Shown here one piece after another: positions 54,207 through 63,055 of a stretch of DNA of 64,000 nt (position 1 is the first letter of the stretch; the number at the start of each line of letters is the position of its first letter). The notes under the pieces are model-generated. The model made no database searches. It was not told the DNA's origin and saw only the letters and a program-made list of their open reading frames with translations. The stretch covers positions 56,730 to 120,729 of the forward strand of contig JAFSPU010000006.1 in the NCBI GenBank assembly GCA_017451265.1. The letters are read 5' to 3'. The position numbers and the translations under genes are program-made. The DNA comes from Clostridiales bacterium. Its GTDB lineage: Bacteria; Bacillota; Clostridia; Saccharofermentanales; Saccharofermentanaceae.

Positions 54207-55043
54207 ATGAGCAAAATATATTCAGATAATTTTGGAGAACATGAACTTAATAAGCTTCATAGAGTGCAGATTGAAATATTGGATGAGATTTCTAGAATAT
54301 GTGAAGCCAATAAGATTACATATTATTTAGTTGGTGGAACTCTTCTAGGTGCAGTGAGGCATGAGGGGTTCATCCCTTGGGATGATGATCTTGATATAGC
54401 CATGCCGAGAAAAGATTATGAGAAATTCTGTTCATGTTGTTTGTCAGGGGAATTGGACAGAAAGTATTTCCTTCATAATGAGTTAACTGATGATAAGTAT
54501 TGGTTGATTTTTGGTAAGGTGCGAAAAAATGGAACAGAAATAAACGAGAAGACAAATGAGAAGTTAGAAACTAATAAAGGTATCTATGTTGATATATTTC
54601 CATTTGATGAAGTGAAAAAGAAAGCGAGTTCGTTTGGAAAAGCGCGAACTGCTATTATAAAAGCGATATCCGCTTCAATATGTTGGAAACGGGGATTAAG
54701 ACCGCCATTAACTCGTAGATTAAAAACAATTCTTTTGATAACTAAACCGTTTTCTATTAGTGTTCTTTCCGCAATTCAAAAAAGACTTATGATAATGGGA
54801 AATGATAAAGGTAGTCCATTCTACATTAACTATGGAAGCAACTATGATACGGTAAAACAAACCATTCCCAAGGACAAATATGAACCATATTGTTTGTTGA
54901 ACTTTGAGGGTAAGAAATATCGTGCTCCTAAGGACTATGATTATGTTTTGAGACAAATATATGATGATTATATGACCTTGCCACCAGTGGAAGATCGAGT
55001 TTTAAGACATAAGCCGGTTTATATTGATTTTGGTGAATCATAG
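54207..55043 (+). CDS. LicD-family phosphotransferase (2)
   Basis: A 278-residue LicD protein with Y-Y-L-V-G-G-T-L-L-G-A-V-R-H and W-D-D-D-L-D-I-A-M-P. It is related to but distinct from the copy at 38.7 kb. Adjacency to the TagD-like gene suggests transfer of phosphoglycerol from CDP-glycerol to the repeat unit. GAGAGGAAT precedes the ATG. Confidence 0.9.
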   Translation: MSKIYSDNFGEHELNKLHRVQIEILDEISRICEANKITYYLVGGTLLGAVRHEGFIPWDDDLDIAMPRKDYEKFCSCCLSGELDRKYFLHNELTDDKYWLIFGKVRKNGTEINEKTNEKLETNKGIYVDIFPFDEVKKKASSFGKARTAIIKAISASICWKRGLRPPLTRRLKTILLITKPFSISVLSAIQKRLMIMGNDKGSPFYINYGSNYDTVKQTIPKDKYEPYCLLNFEGKKYRAPKDYDYVLRQIYDDYMTLPPVEDRVLRHKPVYIDFGES

Positions 55044-55064
55044 GTATGTTTATCAACTAAACAA

Positions 55065-56243
55065 ATGTTAATGCATTCCAGCCTTGATTTTTCTTTGATA
55101 TCGTTGCTTCATGATCATTTGAATTGTATTAGTACACGGACAATACAAACAAATTGGTCAGAGTTGCTAGCCCTTTCGAAGAATCATGAAGTTGTATCGA
55201 TTGTCTATTCGCAGTGTAAGAGTTTCATACCACAAGAGTATAAAGATGAGTTTGAAAGTGCGTATAGTGCTACTCTCTACTATTACGCTAATCGACAGCA
55301 ATTAATGTCGAAGATAGAAGACTCGATATCCGATATTGAACACTTTACAATCAAAGGTGCTTCTGTTGCTAAGTTTTATCCGGTACCTGCATATAGAACT
55401 ATGGGGGATACGGATATCGTTATTCATCGTGATGATAGGGGAGAGGTTGATAAGAAACTCAAGGGTCTTGGATTGGAATGTGTCTCTTCCTATGAAGATC
55501 GTGAATGGCAATACAATTATAATAACATAGAGTTTGAACTCCATGATCATCTTGTTTATTCCGAATCGGTAAATGTTGATGTACAGGAGAAGTATTTCAA
55601 TGACTTCTGGAAGCATGTTCATAATAATGAGTTGGATTGGAACTTTCATTTCCTGTTCTTGATTTTTCATTTGCGTAAGCATTTTATGAATAGCGGCATT
55701 GGAATACGTCATTTCTTGGATATTGCTGTGTTGTGTTCGCGGGGTCCGAAGTTTGATTGGACTTGGATTGAAGCCGAGTTGAAGAAGCTGGGGTTATGGT
55801 CATTTGCTGAGCGTGTGTTTGCACTGAACGAGTATTGGTTTGATGTTGCTCCGCCAATTGAGATTGATGCCATGCCGGAGGAGTTTTATTCTTCAGCGAC
55901 AGAACTTGTGCTTAAGAACGGGGTGTTCGGGTTTGATAATGAAGAGAACCGAGATAATGCAGCGGTGAATAATGTGCGCGCAGAGGGTAATAGTAAGGGT
56001 TCTATGCTGAAGTTGGCAATGCGCAAGTTGTTTCCGAGTTATAAGGTGCTGATAACGGTGCCTCATTATGCTTATCTTCGTAAGAGACCTTTTCTTCTGC
56101 CCGTTGTATGGGGACATAGGATGTTCAGATCCATCGCAAACCGTAGAGTGTTGAAGAATATGAAGAGTGTGGTGGAGACATCGTTTGTTGATCAGAAGAC
56201 GATTAAGAGGAGAGAAGAGGTTTATAGGGAGTGGGGACTGTAA
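55065..56243 (+). CDS. Nucleotidyltransferase-family protein (NTP_transf_5-like)
   Basis: A 392-residue protein whose central motif H-F-T-I-K-G-A-S-V-A-K-F-Y-P and R-T-M-G-D-T-D-I-V-I (about residues 92-125) match the uncharacterised nucleotidyltransferase group often found in polysaccharide loci. The D-T-D pair would bind metal. Substrate unknown. Codon use shifts toward the host style in its 3' third. It is the last glycan gene before the defence genes. Confidence 0.8.
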   Translation: MLMHSSLDFSLISLLHDHLNCISTRTIQTNWSELLALSKNHEVVSIVYSQCKSFIPQEYKDEFESAYSATLYYYANRQQLMSKIEDSISDIEHFTIKGASVAKFYPVPAYRTMGDTDIVIHRDDRGEVDKKLKGLGLECVSSYEDREWQYNYNNIEFELHDHLVYSESVNVDVQEKYFNDFWKHVHNNELDWNFHFLFLIFHLRKHFMNSGIGIRHFLDIAVLCSRGPKFDWTWIEAELKKLGLWSFAERVFALNEYWFDVAPPIEIDAMPEEFYSSATELVLKNGVFGFDNEENRDNAAVNNVRAEGNSKGSMLKLAMRKLFPSYKVLITVPHYAYLRKRPFLLPVVWGHRMFRSIANRRVLKNMKSVVETSFVDQKTIKRREEVYREWGL

Positions 56244-56464
56244 ATAGTTTTATTAGTATGAAAGTAATTTTCAAATTGTTTACATGCCAATAAATGAGTA
56301 ATATAGAAGATTATTAAAGAAGTGATTATCATATTATTAAATCGTATAGGTGTATTAATTGTACGGTCAGATCAATTTCTGTATGTGACGAAGACTGTGA
56401 GCTACTAAATTGTTTTACAAATCTGGGCTCGCAATGAAAGTGCCTAATTATTGGGGAGAAATGC

Positions 56465-57892
56465 ATGGCTACCAAGAAACAGTTTATACGGGAATATGTA
56501 AAGGCAATTCGGAATGGAAATGCTGCAGTTTTTGGCGGCGCTGGATTATCAAGAGCATCGGGCTATGTTGTGTGGAAGGAATTATTGCGTCCACTAGCGG
56601 AAGATATATCAATAAAAATAGATGAAGAACATGATTTAACTGAAATAGCGCAATATGTGAAGAACAAAAGTGGTAACAGAGCAAGCATAAATACCACCAT
56701 AATAGAAGCTTTTAGTAAAGACGTTAATTCGAACGAGAATGTTGATATATTGACACGTTTGCCGATTTATACTTATTGGACCACAAACTATGATTGTCTC
56801 ATTGAAGAAGGCTTGCGAACTGCCAATCGAAATGCTGATGTAAAAATCGATTTTAAGCAATTATCATCAACCAAACGAGATCGTGATGCGATTGTGTATA
56901 AAATGCACGGGGATGTTAATCATCCGGCGGATGCAGTATTAACTAAGGATGATTATGTTCAATATGATAGAAAACACCCGCTCTTTAGAAATGTGTTGCA
57001 AGGAGATCTAATTTCGAAGACGTTTCTTTTTATTGGGTTCAGTTTTGAAGATCCGAATATTGATAGTGTATTTGGCCAGATAAGATTGCTTCTTGATGAA
57101 AATATACGCAATCACTTTTGTATTATGAAGAATGTGGTTAAGGATGAGTGCAAGAACGATGAAGATTTTGGATATAAGAAAGCTCGGCAAGATTTGTGGG
57201 AACAGGATTTATCTCGTTATGGTATTCAAACTGTATTTGTGGATGATTATTCTGAAATTACAGATATATTGAAGCAGATTGAAGAAGCGGTGCTTGCTAA
57301 CAATGTGTTCATTTCAGGAAGCATCGAGTTTTTTGAAAATGGATGGACTAAGGAATTAGTCGGAGATTTTGTTTATAAGCTCTCAAAGAGGTTAGTTGAG
57401 AATAATTATAAAGTAACGTCGGGTTATGGATTTGGTATAGGGTCGTGGGTGATTAATGGTGCGCTTGATGAGATTTACCATAGTCATTTTAGACATATTG
57501 ATGAGCATCTGTGTCTTAGACCGTTTCCTCAAGGAATAAAGGATAGCGACGATAGAAAAAGGCAATGGAAAAAATACCGCGAATGTATTATTGAAGAAAA
57601 TGGTGTGGCGATTTTTTTGTTTGGCAATAAGAAGGATTCGGATGGCAATAAAGCGGATGCTACTGGTTGCTTGGAGGAATATGAAATTGCCCGTGATATG
57701 AAGCGTGTAATAATTCCAGTTGGTTGTACTGGCGATGTAGCGGCAAAAATATTTACATTTGTTGAAGAAGATCATAGAAAGGGCGAATATCGATACCTTG
57801 ATGATTATATCTCTATTTTAAAGGAAGAGATGGATGTTGATAAGTTGATTGACAGTATACTTGCCATTCTTAATTCGCAAAGAATAGCATAG
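56465..57892 (+). CDS. thsA: Thoeris effector ThsA (SIR2-SLOG)
   Basis: NAD+-degrading effector of the Thoeris anti-phage system, 475 residues, almost the same length as the Bacillus cereus protein. The N-terminal SIR2 domain has F-G-G-A-G-L-S (23-29), the catalytic-type N108 in T-T-N-Y-D and H148 in K-M-H-G-D. The C-terminal SLOG domain starts at V-F-I-S-G-S (281-286). R372 and E404 align in position with residues reported to bind the cyclic ADP-ribose signal in B. cereus ThsA. On activation it should deplete NAD+ and abort infection. GGGGAG precedes the ATG. It lies after a 221-base AT-rich gap with no clear promoter. Confidence 0.92.
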   Translation: MATKKQFIREYVKAIRNGNAAVFGGAGLSRASGYVVWKELLRPLAEDISIKIDEEHDLTEIAQYVKNKSGNRASINTTIIEAFSKDVNSNENVDILTRLPIYTYWTTNYDCLIEEGLRTANRNADVKIDFKQLSSTKRDRDAIVYKMHGDVNHPADAVLTKDDYVQYDRKHPLFRNVLQGDLISKTFLFIGFSFEDPNIDSVFGQIRLLLDENIRNHFCIMKNVVKDECKNDEDFGYKKARQDLWEQDLSRYGIQTVFVDDYSEITDILKQIEEAVLANNVFISGSIEFFENGWTKELVGDFVYKLSKRLVENNYKVTSGYGFGIGSWVINGALDEIYHSHFRHIDEHLCLRPFPQGIKDSDDRKRQWKKYRECIIEENGVAIFLFGNKKDSDGNKADATGCLEEYEIARDMKRVIIPVGCTGDVAAKIFTFVEEDHRKGEYRYLDDYISILKEEMDVDKLIDSILAILNSQRIA

Positions 57893-57913
57893 TAGATAGA
57901 AAGAGGTATTATA

Positions 57914-58600
57914 ATGGGAAAGAAGATATTTGTTTCATATAAGTACTCAGATAATCAAGTTAAGAATTTGCGTTCTGGAGAGGATTCGACGGTTCGAGAT
58001 TATGTTGATGACCTAATGACGAGAATTGATAATTCCGATGATATTTTCAAAGGTGAAGAGGATAATGAAGATTTGAGTAAGTATGAAGATGATACAATTT
58101 GGTCGATGCTTACTGATCGGATTTATGATAGTTCAGTTACTGTTGTGTTTATTTCCCCGGGGATGAAGGAAGAGGGGAAACTAGAACGAGATCAATGGAT
58201 TCCATGGGAAGTATCCTATTCTCTTAAAGAGACATCTCGTAAGAATAAGAATGGACAAGCTATTACAAGTCACAGCAATGCGATGGTGGCAGTTGTTCTT
58301 CCCGATTCGAATGGTTCATATTCATATTACTTAGAACCAAGAACATGCTGTGATAGTAAATGTACCACTCATCATACGGATAAGTTGTTTAGTATAATTA
58401 GTAAGAATAAGTTTAATAGAATTAAAAACGAATCAAAAAGAACCTGCGATAACAACAAATCGATTTGGACTGGTACTTGTAGTTATATTGAAGCTGTAAA
58501 ATGGGAAGATTTCATCAAGGACTACAAAAAATATGTTGATAAAGCTGTAGAACGGCAAGAAAATATTGGAGAGTATAAAATATATAAAGAGCTTGATTAG
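57914..58600 (+). CDS. thsB: Thoeris sensor ThsB (TIR-like)
   Basis: A 228-residue protein with the ThsB/MTH538 TIR-like fold: K-K-I-F-V-S-Y-K-Y-S-D at the N-terminus, V-T-V-V-F-I-S-P-G-M, then W-I-P-W-E-V with candidate catalytic E99. In Thoeris, TIR proteins sense phage and make a cyclic ADP-ribose isomer that activates ThsA. It starts 22 bases after thsA, so they form one operon. A single ThsB makes this a minimal system. The C-terminal Cys/His-rich stretch (C-C-D-S-K-C-T-T-H-H) resembles a metal site; its role is unknown. Confidence 0.9.
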   Translation: MGKKIFVSYKYSDNQVKNLRSGEDSTVRDYVDDLMTRIDNSDDIFKGEEDNEDLSKYEDDTIWSMLTDRIYDSSVTVVFISPGMKEEGKLERDQWIPWEVSYSLKETSRKNKNGQAITSHSNAMVAVVLPDSNGSYSYYLEPRTCCDSKCTTHHTDKLFSIISKNKFNRIKNESKRTCDNNKSIWTGTCSYIEAVKWEDFIKDYKKYVDKAVERQENIGEYKIYKELD

Positions 58601-58700
58601 AATAGGTTTAATATATTGTATTTGATGAAGCGTATTGAGTCGAACTCTGTATTAGGATGATCATTTTGTTTGAGTGAATCCTAGTTGATGTTTTTGTTGT

Positions 58701-59468
58701 ATGAAAGCATGGTTAAAGACATATTATGTTTATATAGTATCAATAATAGCTTCTATGGTGTTGATGCTCGCGCCTTTGACAACTGTATCTGTTGCAAATG
58801 TTGCTTCTAGTATAGGGTGCAGTGGTTTTGCTGCAGCCGTTATGGCATTGTTTATTGAACTCGAATCAAAGAAAAAAGAGAAGGTAAGATTAGAAAAAGT
58901 TCGTTCCGTATACTTTCGCGAATTGAATAATCAGTTAACAATGATTATCGAGAGATTGTTATGGCTTGAACAACGATTGGGAGATAATGATTTTGATTGG
59001 GATTTGGCGGATGCAAATTATGTATCTTTTAGATATATGGTAGAAATGTCAGTAAAATACAAATCGGAACAAGTATCTTTTGAGGAAGCAGTTGAAAGGT
59101 TGAATCAAATTGGAAACAAATATAATTATGAAAACATGAAAAACACATCAGATGATTTGAAACATAGGATTCAAAGAATGTTTCTGATAGTTGCTTCAAG
59201 TACGAATTACATGATTAATGAAGTCAGAAGCATTAATATTGACAAGATTTTACTCGATGCAGAAAATTATATCTCAATTGATGTGAATAAGAAGTTGATG
59301 TTTAACGTTTCGATGATTCGTTCATTTATGATGATAGATACGAATTATAAGGATGCCATTGCAATGTTGATTGATGTGGCAAGTATGATTCGTGAAATAG
59401 GCGGGTATTCTAATGATGTCAGTATAGGACTACATGGTAATGTTTCACTTCTGGATATACGGAATTAA
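58701..59468 (+). CDS. Unrecognised membrane protein next to Thoeris
   Basis: A 255-residue protein I do not recognise. Two TM segments lie at about 7-28 and 32-53, followed by a Lys/Glu-rich linker and a ~190-residue helical cytoplasmic part. It is 100 bases after thsB in the same direction, in equally AT-rich DNA, and has no obvious ribosome-binding site. It may be a Thoeris accessory, an independent defence factor, or cargo that came with the island. No catalytic motif was seen. Confidence 0.65.
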   Translation: MKAWLKTYYVYIVSIIASMVLMLAPLTTVSVANVASSIGCSGFAAAVMALFIELESKKKEKVRLEKVRSVYFRELNNQLTMIIERLLWLEQRLGDNDFDWDLADANYVSFRYMVEMSVKYKSEQVSFEEAVERLNQIGNKYNYENMKNTSDDLKHRIQRMFLIVASSTNYMINEVRSINIDKILLDAENYISIDVNKKLMFNVSMIRSFMMIDTNYKDAIAMLIDVASMIREIGGYSNDVSIGLHGNVSLLDIRN

Positions 59469-59560
59469 TGTCTTCATTCTATTTGAGAAGGAGCAGAATA
59501 GTTTGTGTGATATGATGATAGTCAGTGATTTTGTAATTATAAATTGAAAAGGATATTATT

Positions 59561-60598
59561 ATGAGCGAATTTAATGGTGCAACATTAATGATCACAGGCG
59601 GAACCGGATCTTTCGGTTCTACGGTTTTGAAGCATTTTCTTGAGACTGATATCGGTCAGATCCGTATCTTCTCTAGAGATGAGAAGAAGCAGGACGATAT
59701 GAGACACGAGCTTCAGGCTAAGCATCCTGAAGCCGCCAAGAAGGTTAAGTTCTTCATCGGCGATGTTCGTGATCCCCGTTCTGTCGCAGACGCGATGCCG
59801 GGAGTTGATTATATCTTCCATGCGGCAGCGTTAAAGCAGGTGCCCTCCTGTGAGTTCTTCCCGATGCAGGCTGTTAAGACAAATGTTGAAGGAACCGATA
59901 ATGTACTTCATGCTGCTATTGATGCAGGGGTAAAGAGAGTTGTTTGTCTTTCTACTGATAAGGCTGCATATCCGATTAATGCCATGGGTATCTCTAAGGC
60001 AATGATGGAACACGTTATCTACGCTAATGCCCGCGTCGCTGCTGAACGCGGCGGTACGGTTATCTGCTGTACAAGATATGGTAATGTTATGTGTTCTCGT
60101 GGTTCTGTTATTCCTTTGTTTATCGATCAGATTAAGTCAGGTAATCCTATTACAATTACTAACCCTGCCATGACACGATTCCTCATGAATCTTGATGAGG
60201 CGGTTGAGCTGGTTAGATTTGCGTTTAATAATGCTAATCCCGGAGATCTCTTCATACAGAAGGCAGATGCATCTACTATCGGTGATCTTGCTAAGGGTGT
60301 ACAGAAGTTATTCGGTGATACAGGTACTAACATTATCGGTACACGTCATGGTGAGAAGTTGTACGAGACTCTCATGACTCGTGAAGAGAGACTTCGTTCC
60401 GAAGACATGGGTCAGTATTTCCGTGTTGCTGCTGATAACAGAGATCTTAATTACGATAAGTTCTTTGTGGAAGGTAAAGTAGAAACAGAGGCTGATGAGG
60501 CTTATACATCTCATAATACCCAGCTTCTTGATGTAGACGGAGTAGTAAATAAGATTCTGACCACAGATTATGTAAAGGAAGCGCTGGAGACAAAGTAA
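59561..60598 (+). CDS. capE: UDP-GlcNAc 4,6-dehydratase/5-epimerase (CapE/FnlA type)
   Basis: A 345-residue SDR that starts UDP-N-acetyl-L-fucosamine synthesis. The NAD loop is T-G-G-T-G-S-F-G (about 12-19) and the catalytic region S-T-D-K-A-A-Y-P-I-N-A-M-G lies near 131-143. The soluble, single-domain form distinguishes it from the membrane dehydratase at 32.8 kb. Codon use returns to the host style here. Its partners CapG and CapF follow directly with a 1-base gap and a 4-base overlap. Confidence 0.93.
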   Translation: MSEFNGATLMITGGTGSFGSTVLKHFLETDIGQIRIFSRDEKKQDDMRHELQAKHPEAAKKVKFFIGDVRDPRSVADAMPGVDYIFHAAALKQVPSCEFFPMQAVKTNVEGTDNVLHAAIDAGVKRVVCLSTDKAAYPINAMGISKAMMEHVIYANARVAAERGGTVICCTRYGNVMCSRGSVIPLFIDQIKSGNPITITNPAMTRFLMNLDEAVELVRFAFNNANPGDLFIQKADASTIGDLAKGVQKLFGDTGTNIIGTRHGEKLYETLMTREERLRSEDMGQYFRVAADNRDLNYDKFFVEGKVETEADEAYTSHNTQLLDVDGVVNKILTTDYVKEALETK

Positions 60599-60599
60599 T

Positions 60600-61763
60600 A
60601 TGGCTGAATGGAAGAACAACGGTAAACTTAAGCTTCTGATAATTGTTGGAACACGACCTGAGATCATTCGTCTCGCGGCGGTGATAAAGAAGTGTCGGAA
60701 GTATTTCGATACTATCCTTGCTCATACAGGACAGAATTACGATTACAATCTTAATGGTGTATTCTTCCATGATCTTGAACTCGATGATCCTGAAGTTTAT
60801 ATGGAAGCGGTCGGTGCAGATCTTGGAGAGACGATGGGTAACATCATCGCTAAGTCCTATCAGCTTATGGTCGAGATGAAGCCGGATGCCGTACTGGTTC
60901 TCGGTGATACTAACAGTTGTTTGTCCGTTATCGGAGCGAAGAGATTACATATCCCGATCTTCCATATGGAAGCAGGTAACAGATGTAAGGATGAGTGCCT
61001 TCCCGAAGAGACTAACCGCCGTATCGTAGATATCATCTCTGATGTAAATCTTGCTTATTCAGAGCATGCCCGCCGCTATCTTGCAGACTGCGGACTTCCT
61101 AAGGAGAGAACTTATGTAACAGGTTCTCCTATGGCAGAAGTTTTGAGAATGAACCTCGATAAGATCGAAGCTTCTGATGTACATGCTAAGCTTGGTCTTG
61201 AGAAGGGTAAGTACATTCTTCTTTCAGCTCATAGAGAAGAGAACATCGATACAGAGAAGAACTTCCTGTCTTTGTTCACGGCAATCAACAAGATGGCAGA
61301 GAAGTACGATATGCCTATACTTTATTCATGCCATCCCCGTTCAAAGAAGAGACTCGAGGCTTCAGGCTTCGAACTTGATAAGAGAGTTATTCAGCACGAG
61401 CCTTTGGGATTCCATGATTATAACTGCCTGCAGATGAATGCATTCGCAGTTGTGTCTGACAGTGGTACGCTTCCAGAAGAGTCTTCATTCTTTACATCCA
61501 TCGGTAAACCGTTCCCTGCTGTATGTATCAGAACGTCTACAGAACGTCCTGAGGCTTTAGATAAGGGCTGCTTCATCCTGTCAGGTATTGATACGGTTGG
61601 ATTGCTCCAGGCTGTGGATACTGCATTGGAGATGGTAAAGAACAGCGATAACGGAATCCCTGTTCCTGATTATGTTGATGAGAATGTATCGGACAAGGTC
61701 GTCAAGATCATCCAGTCCTATGTCGGCGTAGTCAATAAGATGGTCTGGAGGAAGGATTCATGA
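60600..61763 (+). CDS. capG: UDP-sugar 2-epimerase (CapG/FnlC type)
   Basis: A 387-residue non-hydrolysing epimerase of the UDP-GlcNAc 2-epimerase family. Signatures: I-I-V-G-T-R-P-E-I-I-R, L-G-D-T-N-S, H-M-E-A-G-N-R and S-D-S-G-T-L-P-E-E. By position it carries out the last step to UDP-N-acetyl-L-fucosamine. Its stop overlaps the CapF start (ATGA). Confidence 0.93.
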   Translation: MAEWKNNGKLKLLIIVGTRPEIIRLAAVIKKCRKYFDTILAHTGQNYDYNLNGVFFHDLELDDPEVYMEAVGADLGETMGNIIAKSYQLMVEMKPDAVLVLGDTNSCLSVIGAKRLHIPIFHMEAGNRCKDECLPEETNRRIVDIISDVNLAYSEHARRYLADCGLPKERTYVTGSPMAEVLRMNLDKIEASDVHAKLGLEKGKYILLSAHREENIDTEKNFLSLFTAINKMAEKYDMPILYSCHPRSKKRLEASGFELDKRVIQHEPLGFHDYNCLQMNAFAVVSDSGTLPEESSFFTSIGKPFPAVCIRTSTERPEALDKGCFILSGIDTVGLLQAVDTALEMVKNSDNGIPVPDYVDENVSDKVVKIIQSYVGVVNKMVWRKDS

Positions 61764-62956
61764 AGATCCTCGTAACCGGTGCTAAGGGCATGGTCGGAAC
61801 CGCCCTTGTGAATAACCTCAAGAATATAAGGGACGGAAAAAACAAAACCAGACCGTCTATCAAAATTGATGAGATCTATGAGTACGATATCGACTCAACT
61901 GCAGAAGAACTGGATAAGTTCTGCTCTGACTGTGACTTCGTGTTCAATCTTGCCGGTGTCAACCGCCCCGAGAATCCCGAGGACTTCATGAAGGGGAACT
62001 TCGGATTTGCAAGCCAGCTTCTTGATTGCCTGAAGGCACATAACAACAAGTCCACAATAATGCTCAGTTCTTCCATCCAGGCTACATTGTCAGGTCGCTT
62101 CGGTGATTCCGAGTACGGAAGAAGCAAGAAGGCGGGAGAGGAACTGTTTTTCAAATATGCTGAAGAGACAGGGGCTAAGGTAGCCGTATATCGTTTCCCT
62201 AACCTCATGGGTCATTCACGTCCGAAGTATAATTCAGCCGTATCCACATTCTGCTGGGCGGTAGCAAACGATGAACCTTTTACCGTTAACGACCGCTCGA
62301 CTGAACTGGAGCTTCTCTATATCGATGATCTCATCGAAGGCATGTATGATCTTCTTGAAGGCAAGGAGCAGCACTGTGAGTTCGACGGAGTGGAGACAGT
62401 ACTTAAGGCAGACGGCCGCTATTGCTGTGTGCCTGTAACTCACAAGGTCACACTTGGTGAGATAGTTGATCTTCTTGAGAAGTTTAAGGCGCAGCCCTCT
62501 ACGCTCATGATGCCTAAGATGCCTGACGGCTCTTTTGCCAAGAAGCTCTACAGCCTCTATCTGTCGTATCTTCCTGATGATAAGTTTAAGTATGCATTGA
62601 AGATGAATGTGGATGACAGAGGCTCTTTCACAGAGCTCGTGCATACCGAAGACTGCGGGCAGGTGTCTATCAACATAAGTAAGCCCGGCATCACAAAGGG
62701 ACAGCATTGGCATAACTCCAAGTGGGAACTCTTTATTGTTGTTAAGGGTCATGCGCTTATTCAGGAACGAAACATCAATACCGGAGAGAAGGTGGAGTTT
62801 GAAGTGTCAGGAGACAAGATCGAAGCGGTCCACATGATCCCGGGGTGGACGCATAACATAATCAATCTGTCCGAGACAGAGGATCTTGTTACGGTAATGA
62901 CGTGTAATGAGGTGTTCAATCCCGGCAGGCCGGATACGTTCTTCGAGCCGGTTTAA
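61760..62956 (+). CDS. capF: UDP-2-acetamido-hexulose reductase (CapF/FnlB type, SDR plus cupin)
   Basis: A 398-residue bifunctional-fold enzyme. The N-terminal SDR has V-T-G-A-K-G-M-V-G near residue 4 and Y-G-R-S-K-K as the catalytic Tyr/Lys pair. The C-terminal cupin (about 275-395) includes G-Q-H-W-H-N-S-K-W-E-L and likely binds zinc. It completes the three-enzyme UDP-L-FucNAc module. No further glycan gene follows. Confidence 0.94.
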   Translation: MKILVTGAKGMVGTALVNNLKNIRDGKNKTRPSIKIDEIYEYDIDSTAEELDKFCSDCDFVFNLAGVNRPENPEDFMKGNFGFASQLLDCLKAHNNKSTIMLSSSIQATLSGRFGDSEYGRSKKAGEELFFKYAEETGAKVAVYRFPNLMGHSRPKYNSAVSTFCWAVANDEPFTVNDRSTELELLYIDDLIEGMYDLLEGKEQHCEFDGVETVLKADGRYCCVPVTHKVTLGEIVDLLEKFKAQPSTLMMPKMPDGSFAKKLYSLYLSYLPDDKFKYALKMNVDDRGSFTELVHTEDCGQVSINISKPGITKGQHWHNSKWELFIVVKGHALIQERNINTGEKVEFEVSGDKIEAVHMIPGWTHNIINLSETEDLVTVMTCNEVFNPGRPDTFFEPV

Positions 62957-62987
62957 TAAAAAAGGTGGACATCAAGACGGATTTGTG

Positions 62988-63016
62988 TTAAAGTGCAACG
63001 TATATAAAACTAATAT
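62988..63016 (+). promoter_or_regulatory. Promoter of the small orphan gene
   Basis: TTAAAG (62988-62993), 17-base spacer, TAATAT (63011-63016), about 40 bases before the ATG at 63056. Confidence 0.45.
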
Positions 63017-63055
63017 TACGTTAGAAAGATTGTATTTAAAGGGGTTATTGAAAAT

